This document shows, one piece after another, positions 26,249 to 34,258 of a stretch of 64,000 bases of DNA (position 1 is its first letter; each line of letters opens with the position of its first letter). The notes beneath the pieces are model-generated. The model was not told the DNA's origin and ran no database searches. It worked only from the letters and a program-made list of their open reading frames with translations. The DNA is from Asticcacaulis sp. AC402 (GTDB lineage Bacteria > Pseudomonadota > Alphaproteobacteria > Caulobacterales > Caulobacteraceae), in assembly GCF_000495835.1 (NCBI RefSeq), contig NZ_AWGC01000012.1:1-64000 (forward strand), written 5' to 3'. Both the position numbers and the translations under genes were made by a program.

Positions 26249-26316
26249 AAGAACCGACTGCGCTCGCCGCACAAGGGGAGGGTGAGAAAGAAACATTTCC
26301 GCCAAAAACATCGCGC

Positions 26317-26345
26317 TTGACTCTATTTCGATATTTAGCTAAATA
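26317..26345 (+). promoter_or_regulatory. Sigma-70-type promoter overlapping a palindromic operator
   Basis: TTGACT (26317-26322) and TAAATA (26340-26345) are spaced 17 bp, close to the ideal. A perfect 14-bp palindrome TATTTAGCTAAATA (26332-26345) covers the -10 box, as expected for an autorepressor site. Transcription should begin about 7 nt downstream, at or next to the ATG at 26353, so the mRNA may be leaderless. Confidence 0.7.
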
Positions 26346-26352
26346 CAAATTT

Positions 26353-26649
26353 ATGAGCCTGATTTTCAAAGCCCTTTCCGATCCGACCCGCCGACGCGTT
26401 CTCGAAATGCTGCGCCAAAGGCCGATGTCGGCCGGAGACCTGGCGGCGGCCTTTCAGGTCTCCAAACCCACAATGTCGGCGCATTTTGCCGTCCTGCGTG
26501 AGGCGGGTCTGATCGCCTCGGAAAAACAGGCCCAGAGCGTCATCTATCACCTGCAGATGTCGGTTCTCGAAGAGGCCATGCTGGGTTTTGCCCAGGCCTT
26601 CGGCTGGCAGTTGCACACCGTAAGCAAGCCGGATTCATCACCAGACTGA
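26353..26649 (+). CDS. ArsR-family repressor, SdpR-like
   Basis: A 98-residue winged-helix protein (start MSLIFKALSD). The HTH is typical: FKALSDPTRRRVLEMLR, MSAGDLAAAFQVSKPTMSAHFAVLREAGLI, then the wing KQAQSVIYHLQ. No metal-binding ELCVCDL motif is present; the SdpR autorepressor subgroup reads like this instead. An earlier TTG-started frame would overlap the -35 box and is rejected. It should bind the palindrome over its own promoter and repress itself with the SdpI-like gene 14 bp downstream. Confidence 0.88.
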   Translation: MSLIFKALSDPTRRRVLEMLRQRPMSAGDLAAAFQVSKPTMSAHFAVLREAGLIASEKQAQSVIYHLQMSVLEEAMLGFAQAFGWQLHTVSKPDSSPD

Positions 26650-26663
26650 ACGGAGATTCTCCC

Positions 26664-27218
26664 ATGACAGATCCCACGACCCCCGCAAAGCCCGCCCTGT
26701 TTTCCGTCGTCGCCCTCATCGTCCTGGTGGCGCTGATCCTGGCGATCGCCGTCGCCAAGATGACAGGCCTGATGGAAACCGCGACCGCTGCGCAATACAT
26801 CGGCAGTATATTCAGTATACTGATGATTGGTGCCGGCAATGTCCTGCCGAGGAGCGAACCGCAGACGGCTTCGCGGGTCGCCGGCTGGATATTGGTCCTG
26901 GGCGGCCTGGCCAGCTTGGCCGTGTGGCTGTTGGCGACGCAGGATATCCGCATACCCCTGGCTTCGGCGACCGCGCTGGGCGCCTTCGCCGTCGCGCTGC
27001 TGGCGGCCATCATGCACCTGAAACGCGGCAGCCCGACCGGCGCGCGAAGCCATCATTCCGTGCTGCACATCCTGCATGGCTTGATGTGGGCCTTCGCCAT
27101 CCTGCTGGCCGCTGTCGTCGTGGGCGGGCAATCCGTCTTGTGGATGACCGCGGGCTTCACCGTCTCGATGAGCCTTCTGACGATCGTCCTGCGCCGCCCT
27201 GCCGGGACATCCGCCTAG
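26664..27218 (+). CDS. SdpI-like membrane protein
   Basis: 184 residues with six membrane segments. The second segment, IGSIFSILMIGAGNVLPRSEPQ, resembles the GN(Y/V)LP(K/R) signature of SdpI, the Bacillus membrane protein that both gives immunity to the SdpC toxin and sequesters the repressor SdpR. The adjacent ArsR-type repressor supports the pairing. No sdpC-like toxin gene is seen here, so the bacterial role is more likely membrane-stress sensing. The resemblance is weak outside that motif. The TAG stop merges with a family-2 repeat. Confidence 0.6.
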   Translation: MTDPTTPAKPALFSVVALIVLVALILAIAVAKMTGLMETATAAQYIGSIFSILMIGAGNVLPRSEPQTASRVAGWILVLGGLASLAVWLLATQDIRIPLASATALGAFAVALLAAIMHLKRGSPTGARSHHSVLHILHGLMWAFAILLAAVVVGGQSVLWMTAGFTVSMSLLTIVLRRPAGTSA

Positions 27219-27383
27219 AGCGGAATGGCTTTAGTTAGAAACGCCATCTCGCTCTGGAGCGCAATCCGATAAAGTGGCGTCCACTTTATCGGATTGCGTA
27301 GGTTTTAGGTTTTTGCTTTGTCGCGCAATTTTTCCGAAAACGGGAGCGCCCGTGCGGTGGCGTCCACTTTATCGGATTGCGCT
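27217..27383. repeat. Family-2 repeat, copy 7 (compound)
   Basis: Two partly overlapping copies in tandem: AGAGCGGAATGG...CTCGCTCT, then AGCGCAATCCGATAAAGTGG...CCACTTTATCGGATTGCG, then a second right half ending CGGATTGCGCTG. The left end shares the SdpI-like stop codon. The right end, read on the minus strand, encodes the last four residues and stop of the GH9 gene. Confidence 0.8.
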
Positions 27384-29255
27384 GTAGTCTGCGCCCACAA
27401 ACCGGACGAGCAGCCTCAGATAGGCGACTTGGTAGGCGTTGGAGTTCTCGGTCACTTCCCACGAATTGATCGGCCAAGACGTGTTGAAATCGGCGTAGGC
27501 CTTCTGGTCCGGCTGGCCGTAGGGCGGTGACAACGGCGCCTTACCGCATTGCGGGCTGACCCCAGGACAGCGCGAGTCCCAGCCGTAGGACGGGTTGGCG
27601 CCACCGACAACAAAGCCTGGCGCCGGGCCGTACTTCGACTCCTTGACGCTGTCCCACGACGTGCCCGGCGCAAACCACGAATGGTAGAAGCGGTCGACGG
27701 AGTTTTCAGCGCCCAAAGCTCCCATGTTCGACAGGTAGACCTTACCGAGCGGGTTGACGCCGTGCAGGTAGTGCAGATAGCCGGCGGCGGCATCGCGCGA
27801 CTGTTGCACCGGATGGTCCGACAACCCATAGCGCGCCAGATCACCGAACAGGCTGCCGTGATTGCCCTTGGTGGCACTGCTGCCCCAGGTATAGGCGGTA
27901 ACATAGGCATTGTACGGATCGACGCCCTGCGATGCCCAGCCTACACCACCCTCGAAACCACTTACCCACGCGTCCCTGATATCCCTGGCCACTTTCGGTG
28001 TCGCTCCCGGCGCCATGGCGTAGTCAAGCAACGGGGCATGCTCGGTGTAGCGAAAGTCGAGATTAATCGCATGCGCGAACAATTGGGCGTCGCGATAATG
28101 GGCGTCGACATAGTCGCGATAGACCGCTTCCCCCGTCAGGTCGAACAGGTAGATGGCCGCCGCCAGCGCCTTCATGGCGCGGCTATGGTCGTCGGTCTCC
28201 TGCTGGCCGGCGCCGACGCCTTCGGAGTTGTCGCGGGCGTCGTTATTGTAGAAGGTCGCCTTGGGGTTGGCACGGGCCCACGCCCACGCCTTGACCGCCC
28301 GCTGCTTCAGGTCGGCCGCATAAGACGCAAAGCGCGGGTCTCCGCCATAGACCTTGGCAGCGCGGGCAAAGGCCGCCGCCGTCCCGTAGGACGCCGAGGT
28401 CGTGGCCGGGCCATACAGGCTGGGTCCTGTGGCAGCCGAGGGCGGCGAGGCATGCGACAGGGCGACGATCGACAGCACGCCGCCATCGGGGTTCTGCATG
28501 CGCGTCAGCCAGTCGGTGCCGTACTTCACCTCGTCCAGCAGGTCGGGGACACCGTTGCCGGATTCCGGGATGTTGAAGTCGTCGGTCCACACAGCCGGAT
28601 TCTCGGCATAGGCCGCCAGCAGACCGACAACATAGTCCGCCGTCCAACTGGTATATTTGTTGTAGTCACCGGCATCGTACCAGCCGCCCGACAGGTCGCG
28701 CTCCGTGGTCGCGTCATTTTTGGCGCTATACAGTCTCGCCCTGGCGTCCTGGGTGTGCGACGCGCCGTCGGCCCAGCCGTCACCGGCAAAGCGGGCCACC
28801 TTGGCAAGGCCGGCGCGCTGGTAGTAAAAGACCCGCGTGGCGGCGACCAGGACCGGCCGGTAGACCGAGGACGAAATTTCAAAGCTGTGGGAATCGTAGG
28901 CCGCCTGTTTGTCGCGAATGAGATACTTGCCGGGCGCGGTTACCGGTGAAAAGTCGAAATGCCACGCCCGGTCACCCGATGACGGATCGACGGCGCCAGA
29001 GTTCCAGGGCGCGGGCTTGCCTTCGTGGACGACAGCGCCCGAGGCCGTATCGATGACCTGATAGACGGCGCCAGGGGTAAAATCCCACTCGGCGTCGAAG
29101 CCAGTTTCCGGGTCGCGAATGACAGCAATCTTGCGGGCATCCGGCAGGTAGCCAAATTGGTCGACAGTGATGAACGGGGTCGGCGGGCCGTCGTCCTGAG
29201 CCATGACCGGCCCCGCCAACAACGACAAACCCACGACCAGCGCCGCGGCCCTCAT
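27369..29255 (-). CDS. Secreted GH9 endoglucanase (cellulase)
   Basis: 628 residues: a signal peptide of about 19 residues (LLAGPVMA), an N-terminal immunoglobulin-like CelD_N domain (about 26-130), then the GH9 (alpha/alpha)6 barrel. Catalytic motifs are intact: [10 protein letters not shown] at 192-201 with the base aspartates, and [12 protein letters not shown] near 597-608 with the acid glutamate. It should cut beta-1,4-glucans outside the cytoplasm. Its ATG overlaps the gpsA stop (ATGA), an odd partner for a cellulase. The final residues SAIR and the TAA are encoded by a family-2 repeat, so the native C-terminus has been replaced or trimmed. Confidence 0.93.
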   Translation of the reverse strand: MRAAALVVGLSLLAGPVMAQDDGPPTPFITVDQFGYLPDARKIAVIRDPETGFDAEWDFTPGAVYQVIDTASGAVVHEGKPAPWNSGAVDPSSGDRAWHFDFSPVTAPGKYLIRDKQAAYDSHSFEISSSVYRPVLVAATRVFYYQRAGLAKVARFAGDGWADGASHTQDARARLYSAKNDATTERDLSGGWYDAGDYNKYTSWTADYVVGLLAAYAENPAVWTDDFNIPESGNGVPDLLDEVKYGTDWLTRMQNPDGGVLSIVALSHASPPSAATGPSLYGPATTSASYGTAAAFARAAKVYGGDPRFASYAADLKQRAVKAWAWARANPKATFYNNDARDNSEGVGAGQQETDDHSRAMKALAAAIYLFDLTGEAVYRDYVDAHYRDAQLFAHAINLDFRYTEHAPLLDYAMAPGATPKVARDIRDAWVSGFEGGVGWASQGVDPYNAYVTAYTWGSSATKGNHGSLFGDLARYGLSDHPVQQSRDAAAGYLHYLHGVNPLGKVYLSNMGALGAENSVDRFYHSWFAPGTSWDSVKESKYGPAPGFVVGGANPSYGWDSRCPGVSPQCGKAPLSPPYGQPDQKAYADFNTSWPINSWEVTENSNAYQVAYLRLLVRFVGADYSAIR

Positions 29256-30256
29256 GCCCGTTCGACCTTGAGCGGCCGCGATAGCAGGGCATCGATGGCG
29301 GTGCGCACATCCATCTCGCCCTGAAGTACCGAATTAACGGCCTGGCACAGGGGCAGTTCGACATCGAACTTGCGGCCGAGATCGACCGCCGCCGGCGCCG
29401 ACTGGACGCCCTCGGCGACAGATACCTTACCGGCCAGGGCTTCCTCAAGCGTCATGCCCTGACCCAGGGCCATACCGACGCTCATGTTGCGTGACTGGCT
29501 GGACGAGCAGGTCAGCACCAGGTCACCCAGACCGCATAGCCCGACCATGGTCTCGAACTGCCCGCCCATGGCGACGGCGAGACGTGACATTTCGGCGAAA
29601 CCGCGGGTAATCAGCGCGGCATGGGCATTGCGCCCCAGCCCCTTGCCTTCGGAAATACCGCAGGCAATCGCCAGGACGTTCTTCAGCGCCCCGCCGGCCT
29701 CTGCACCGATCATATCGTTCGATTTATAGGGCCGAAACGTCGGTCCGGCGAGGCTGGCGGCAATGCGGGCGCACAGCGGGGCGTCATCGCAGGCCACGGT
29801 AACGGCCGCCGGCAGGCCGCGCGCCACTTCGGCGGCAAAGCTGGGTCCGGCCAGGACGGCGCCGCGCGCGTGGGGCAGGACGTCGCGCAGGATCTCATTC
29901 ATCAGAGCGTCGGTGCCGCGCTCGATACCCTTGGAGCACAACACGATGGCGACGTCATCGCGGGCAAAGGGGGCGAAAGCGGTCAGGGCCGCGCGCATGT
30001 GCTGAGCCGGCGGAACCGCCAGGATCAGGTCGCAGTCGGCCAGTTCTGCCAGATCACCTGTGGCGCGGATGTCGGGCGAAAGCTCCACATCCTTGAGGTA
30101 GATGGCGTTTTGCTGGTCGGCGCGGATGCTTTGCACCACCTCTGGCTCACGCGCCTGCAGGGTCACCTTGTGACCGGCAAAGGTCGCCACCTGGGCCAGG
30201 GCTGTGCCCCACGCCCCGGCGCCGATGACGCCCACACGTTTGAACCGCTCACTCAA
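29252..30256 (-). CDS. gpsA: Glycerol-3-phosphate dehydrogenase [NAD(P)+]
   Basis: This cytosolic enzyme of 334 residues reduces dihydroxyacetone phosphate to sn-glycerol-3-phosphate for phospholipid synthesis. The NAD-binding [11 protein letters not shown], the catalytic lysine in [25 protein letters not shown] (K-S-N-D, and ALKN), and [13 protein letters not shown] are all present. It starts with TTG, overlapping the tsaD stop as TTGA, and ends in an ATGA overlap with the GH9 gene, so tsaD-gpsA-GH9 is one translationally coupled unit. Confidence 0.97.
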   Translation of the reverse strand: MSERFKRVGVIGAGAWGTALAQVATFAGHKVTLQAREPEVVQSIRADQQNAIYLKDVELSPDIRATGDLAELADCDLILAVPPAQHMRAALTAFAPFARDDVAIVLCSKGIERGTDALMNEILRDVLPHARGAVLAGPSFAAEVARGLPAAVTVACDDAPLCARIAASLAGPTFRPYKSNDMIGAEAGGALKNVLAIACGISEGKGLGRNAHAALITRGFAEMSRLAVAMGGQFETMVGLCGLGDLVLTCSSSQSRNMSVGMALGQGMTLEEALAGKVSVAEGVQSAPAAVDLGRKFDVELPLCQAVNSVLQGEMDVRTAIDALLSRPLKVERA

Positions 30257-31386
30257 GACTTGGCTCCCTTGCGCCCCTGTTTCTTATGGATCGGGTCGGC
30301 CAGCGCCCGAACCTCGTCGAGCGGCCAGCGCGGACGCGCCAACGCCGCCAGTCCCTCGGCGATCAGCGACTCCCGTTCCTTCAGGCCCATCTTGCAAAGC
30401 TTGGCGTAATGTTCAAGGCCTGCCAGGGCGATCATCGCTGCATTGTCGGTGCAGTATTTCAGTGGCGGCGCCAAGAAGCGAAAGCCGTTGCGCCCGGCCA
30501 GGGCCTGCAATTCGCGCCTAATCGTAGCATTGGCGGCCACGCCGCCGGCGACTACGAACGCGGGCACATTTTCGTTACCTGCCACGCAGGTGTGTGCTTT
30601 GAACAGCGTCATCGCCCGGCCGGAGCGTTCAACCAACTGGCGCGCAATGGCCGCCTGGACGCAGGCGCACAGGTCGGCGCGGTCCTGTTCAGTCTTGACG
30701 TGTTCATAGGCCAGGGTCGCCGCCGCCGTCTTCAAACCCGAGAAAGAGAAGTCGCAGTCCTTGCGACCCAGCAGGGCGCGTGGCAGGGTAAACCGGTCCG
30801 GATTTCCGCTGAGGGCAGCTTTTTCCAGCGCTGGACCGCCAGGATAACCCAGGCCCAGCACCTTGGCGATCTTGTCGAAGGCTTCGCCGGCGGCATCGTC
30901 GATCGTGGTGCCCAGTCGCTCGTAGTCGCCAACGCCGCGCACGCTCAGCAGTTGGCAATGGCCACCGGAGACCAGCAGCAGAAGAAACGGAAAAGGCACA
31001 TCTTCGGTCAGCCGCGCCGACAGGGCGTGGCCTTCGAGGTGATTGACCGCCATCAGCGGCAGGCCACGGGCGAAGGCAAAGCCCTTGGCGAATGACAGCC
31101 CGACCATGACCCCCCCGATCAAACCAGGCCCTGCGGTCGCGGCGACGACATCAATCGCCGGATAGCCAGCTTCGGCCAGGGCGCGTTGCGCCAGGTCGTC
31201 GATGGTTTCGACGTGCGACCGCGCAGCGATCTCCGGCACGACACCGCCATATTCAGCATGCTTGACCACCTGGGAATGGATGACGCTCGACAGGACCTCG
31301 ACGCCCGCGGCAGACCGGCGCACGACGGCCACGGCGGTTTCGTCGCAGCTCGATTCGATGCCCAGCACGGTAAGGGTTTCGCTCAT
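30253..31386 (-). CDS. tsaD: tRNA N6-threonylcarbamoyladenosine transferase TsaD
   Basis: TsaD transfers threonylcarbamoyl to A37 of ANN-decoding tRNAs. The 377-residue ASKHA-fold protein has [10 protein letters not shown], the metal-binding [26 protein letters not shown] and late CTDNAAMIA motifs. It is divergent from hemC with an 80-bp shared promoter region and heads the tsaD-gpsA-GH9 unit. Partners tsaB, tsaC and tsaE are not in the window. Confidence 0.97.
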   Translation of the reverse strand: MSETLTVLGIESSCDETAVAVVRRSAAGVEVLSSVIHSQVVKHAEYGGVVPEIAARSHVETIDDLAQRALAEAGYPAIDVVAATAGPGLIGGVMVGLSFAKGFAFARGLPLMAVNHLEGHALSARLTEDVPFPFLLLLVSGGHCQLLSVRGVGDYERLGTTIDDAAGEAFDKIAKVLGLGYPGGPALEKAALSGNPDRFTLPRALLGRKDCDFSFSGLKTAAATLAYEHVKTEQDRADLCACVQAAIARQLVERSGRAMTLFKAHTCVAGNENVPAFVVAGGVAANATIRRELQALAGRNGFRFLAPPLKYCTDNAAMIALAGLEHYAKLCKMGLKERESLIAEGLAALARPRWPLDEVRALADPIHKKQGRKGAKS

Positions 31387-31459
31387 AGGCCCCTAGATGC
31401 TGCCCTCAACCCGGGCGTCAAGTCTTTTGCATTGAACCAGCATAAGAAAATGCTAGATC

Positions 31460-31476
31460 AGAGTCATGACGACTCT
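31460..31476 (+). promoter_or_regulatory. Inverted repeat with two GANTC sites around the hemC start codon
   Basis: AGAGTC (31460-31465) and GACTCT (31471-31476) are perfect inverted arms with the hemC ATG (31466) as the loop. Each arm contains a GANTC site, the target of the CcrM methyltransferase in Caulobacterales. The arms could form a small hairpin in the mRNA over the start codon or mark methylation-sensitive control. Confidence 0.5.
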
Positions 31477-32401
31477 GAAGATCGGTACCCGCGGTTCGAA
31501 ACTGGCCCTCACCCAATGTGGATGGGTTCAGCGCCGAATCGTCACAGCTCTGGGCGAAGACGCCGGCCGGGCCGACGAGGTGGCGCCGCTCACCGTCATC
31601 ACCACTCAGGGCGACCGTATTCAGGACCGGCGACTGATCGAGGCCGGCGGCAAGGCGCTGTTCACCAAGGAGATCGAGGACGCCTTGCTGCGTGGCGACA
31701 TCGATGTAGCGGTCCATTCGCTGAAAGACATGCCGGCTGCGGAGGTGCCGGGTCTCAGCCTGTGCGCTATTCCGGTGCGCGAAGACCCGCGCGACGCTTT
31801 CCTGGCGCCACGGTACGAGTCCATCGCCGACCTGCCCCAGGGCGCGCGTTTGGGGACGGCCAGCATGCGCCGCCAGGCCCAGGCCCTGGCGCAACGGCCG
31901 GACCTTGAGATCGTCATGGTGCGTGGCAATGTTGATACCCGCCTGGCCAAGCTTGCGGCCGGCGAAACAGATGCTTTGCTGCTCGCGGCGGCCGGGCTGA
32001 ACCGGCTCGGGTTTTCCCACCATATCCGGTCCTTCATCGATGCCTCTCAGTTTGCGTCTGCTCCGGGTCAGGGGGCTCTGGCAATCCAGTGCCGGAGCGA
32101 GGATCTGGGCGCGGCGTGGATGGCCAGGGTGCATGATGTCACGACCTTTCTGCGGGTCCAGGCCGAGCGCGGCGCGCTGGAGGCGCTGGAAGCGTCGTGC
32201 CGCACGGCGGTCGGCGCCTATGCGACCTTGCAGAACGGCCAACTGGATCTTTTTGTCGAAGCGCTAAGTCGTGACGGTTCCAAACGCTGGCAAAGGCGAG
32301 AGAGTCTGTCCAACCCGACGAAGCAGACGGCGCGCGACCTCGGCATGAAGCTGGGCCATGACATCAAGGCCGAGGCCGGCTCAGAACTGATCGTGAGCTA
32401 G
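31466..32401 (+). CDS. hemC: Porphobilinogen deaminase
   Basis: HemC joins four porphobilinogens into hydroxymethylbilane. Its 311 residues include KIGTRGSKLAL, the active-site aspartate region SLKDMP, TASMRRQAQ, and the cysteine that binds the dipyrromethane cofactor, C245 in EASCRTAVGAY. It starts a heme cluster with hemD (163 bp downstream), a Mic60-like gene and hemY. Confidence 0.97.
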   Translation: MTTLKIGTRGSKLALTQCGWVQRRIVTALGEDAGRADEVAPLTVITTQGDRIQDRRLIEAGGKALFTKEIEDALLRGDIDVAVHSLKDMPAAEVPGLSLCAIPVREDPRDAFLAPRYESIADLPQGARLGTASMRRQAQALAQRPDLEIVMVRGNVDTRLAKLAAGETDALLLAAAGLNRLGFSHHIRSFIDASQFASAPGQGALAIQCRSEDLGAAWMARVHDVTTFLRVQAERGALEALEASCRTAVGAYATLQNGQLDLFVEALSRDGSKRWQRRESLSNPTKQTARDLGMKLGHDIKAEAGSELIVS

Positions 32402-32443
32402 CGCATGATCCACGAGAGCGCCAGTTTTCTGTCTCTTACACCA

Positions 32444-32537
32444 CCCCGCGCCCTCTGCGTGGGGAGGGGACCATCAGCGTAGCGAACGCAGTTAAGCGGA
32501 GCGAAATGGTCCCCTCCCCACGCAAAGGGCGCGGGAA
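32444..32537. repeat. Long imperfect hairpin between hemC and hemD
   Basis: CCGCGCCCTCTGCGTGGGGA-type left arm and TCCCCACGC-AAAGGGCGCGG right arm pair over about 28 nt, around a loop of GCGTAGCGAACGCAGTTAAGC that can itself fold. It resembles palindromic REP-type units of GC-rich genomes and occupies most of the 162-bp hemC-hemD gap. It may attenuate or stabilise the message. Confidence 0.65.
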
Positions 32538-32563
32538 GGTATCAGACTCTGGGGTGCCACCGC

Positions 32564-33286
32564 ATGACCCGACCGGTCGTCTGGATCACCCGCACCCCCG
32601 ATGGCGCCAAGAGCACGGCCAGGGCCGTCCAGGCGCGGGGCGGTGAAGCGATCCTGGCGCCGGTGCTCAGGGTCGTTCCCCTCAAACCCATCATCGATCC
32701 GCACAGCTTCGACGCCGTCATCCTGACGTCTCGCAATGGTCTGGCCGCCTTCAGCGCCATTGTCGGCCGCCGCTCGATCACCGCCTGGTGTGTCGGCGAA
32801 GCCACCGCCGAAGCCGCCCGTACCGCCAGGTACCAGAACGTCGTTGCCGCCGACGGCGATACCGACGCCCTGGCCAAACTGATCATCGCCACCGCGGATC
32901 GACACAGCCGACTGTTTTACGCGGCGCCCAGGGAACCGGCCGGCGACCTGGCCGGCGAACTTCGCAAGGCCGGTTTCCCGGTGAGTGAAGCCGCCGTCTA
33001 CGAAACGCGCCCGGTCATGCCCGTGCTCCTGCCCACCGACATGGCGCGCATGACCCATGTCCTGGTGCATTCCGCGAAGGCGGGACGCGTTATCGGAGCC
33101 ATGCTGAAAGCCCATCGCGACCGCTTCGACCTCGATCGACTGTGCTTCGTCTGCATCTCGGACAGCGCCTGGCATGGGCTCGAACACGCGCTAAACGAAG
33201 GCGAAAAAAATATTGATCCCTCACGGCTTATCCGGCGCATTTCGCCGTTCCCTGATGAGGCTTCCATGCTAAAACAGCTCGACTAA
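32564..33286 (+). CDS. hemD: Uroporphyrinogen-III synthase
   Basis: The 240-residue protein has the loosely conserved HemD pattern: WITRTPDGAKSTARAVQARGG, LKPIIDPHSFDAVILTSRNGLAAF (key TSRNG), then FYAAPREPAGDLAGELRKAGF, and AVYETRPV. HemD cyclises hydroxymethylbilane with inversion of ring D. Family identity is low as a rule, so position after hemC and before hemY supports the call. Followed after 15 bp by the Mic60-like gene. Confidence 0.9.
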   Translation: MTRPVVWITRTPDGAKSTARAVQARGGEAILAPVLRVVPLKPIIDPHSFDAVILTSRNGLAAFSAIVGRRSITAWCVGEATAEAARTARYQNVVAADGDTDALAKLIIATADRHSRLFYAAPREPAGDLAGELRKAGFPVSEAAVYETRPVMPVLLPTDMARMTHVLVHSAKAGRVIGAMLKAHRDRFDLDRLCFVCISDSAWHGLEHALNEGEKNIDPSRLIRRISPFPDEASMLKQLD

Positions 33287-33301
33287 TCCGGAACGAACAT
33301 C

Positions 33302-34258
33302 ATGAACGATACCACCGATCCGCTGACGGTCGATCACGACGCCGAAGATGCCGCGCTGCGCGATCACCGTCGCGAAGCCGCCAAGGTGACGCGAATCGCT
33401 CTTCTGTTCGCCGTGCCATTTGTGCTGATGCTGATAGCCGTCATCGTTGCATTCATTTGGAGCTCGCAGCGCGATGCCTCCAGCGCCGCGCGCCTGGCCG
33501 CCACCTCGGCTTCATCCGCCACTGCGCCGGTGCCCGCCGACAACAAGGATGCCGAGATCGCTCGTCTGCGCAGCCAGATCGCCGCCCTGCAACAGGGCCA
33601 GAGCGTATCCGCCATTCCGGTCACGCCGGGCACGTCCGCCTATACCGATCCCAATGCCCTGGCACAGATTTCGGCGCGCCTCGATCGCGTCGAAGCCAAT
33701 CAGCGCGCCCTGGCCCGCGCCGCCGCCGCGGCCAATGCTGCCGCCGCGCTGCAGCAGGCTGCGCGTAACGACGGCCCCTTCCTCGCGCAACTGGGCGTGG
33801 TCGAGAGAAGCATTGACGACCCGGCCCTCATTGCCCTGCTGCGGCCCCACGCCGAAAAGGGTGTCCCGAGCGAGGTTTCGCTGGCTATCGAATTTCCCCA
33901 ATATGCCGCCAAGGCCCATATCGCCGCCGCTTCGGCCGCCAACAAGAATGGCGTGCTGGAACGTATCGGTCAGATGCTCAACATTTCCGTCCGGCGTACC
34001 GATGGCGAAGACCAGGGGCCGGATGGTCTGCTGCACAGCGCCGAGTCACGGCTGAATGCCGGCGATTTGCGCGGCGCCGTCGCCTTCGTGAACCGCTTGC
34101 CGGCGCCGGCGCAGCCGTCGCTGAAACCCTGGCTGGACAAGGCCCAGGCGCGGCTCAGCGTCGACGACGCCATTCACCGCCTGACCGAGACCACCCTGGC
34201 CCGGCTGAGCCAAGGCGGCGAAGCGGCGGCGTCGGCGGAGACCGGAGCTGTGCTGTGA
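33302..34258 (+). CDS. Mic60/mitofilin-like inner-membrane protein
   Basis: 318 residues: an acidic cytoplasmic N-terminus, one membrane segment near residues 30-52 (IALLFAVPFVLMLIAVIVAFIW is the core), then a coiled coil (EIARLRSQIAALQQG and ARLDRVEANQRALARAAA) and a helical C-terminal domain. Alphaproteobacterial Mic60 proteins, relatives of mitochondrial cristae organisers, are known to be encoded beside hemY and have this architecture. The specific mitofilin signature is weak by eye, so the call leans on position and domain order. Overlaps hemY as GTGA. Confidence 0.72.
   Translation: MNDTTDPLTVDHDAEDAALRDHRREAAKVTRIALLFAVPFVLMLIAVIVAFIWSSQRDASSAARLAATSASSATAPVPADNKDAEIARLRSQIAALQQGQSVSAIPVTPGTSAYTDPNALAQISARLDRVEANQRALARAAAAANAAAALQQAARNDGPFLAQLGVVERSIDDPALIALLRPHAEKGVPSEVSLAIEFPQYAAKAHIAAASAANKNGVLERIGQMLNISVRRTDGEDQGPDGLLHSAESRLNAGDLRGAVAFVNRLPAPAQPSLKPWLDKAQARLSVDDAIHRLTETTLARLSQGGEAAASAETGAVL

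Noticed and set aside
27549-28949. 466-codon plus-strand open frame
   Set aside because: It is entirely antisense to the GH9 gene, whose motifs are intact; high GC keeps the opposite frame open, and the translation is Arg/Gly/Val-rich without domains.
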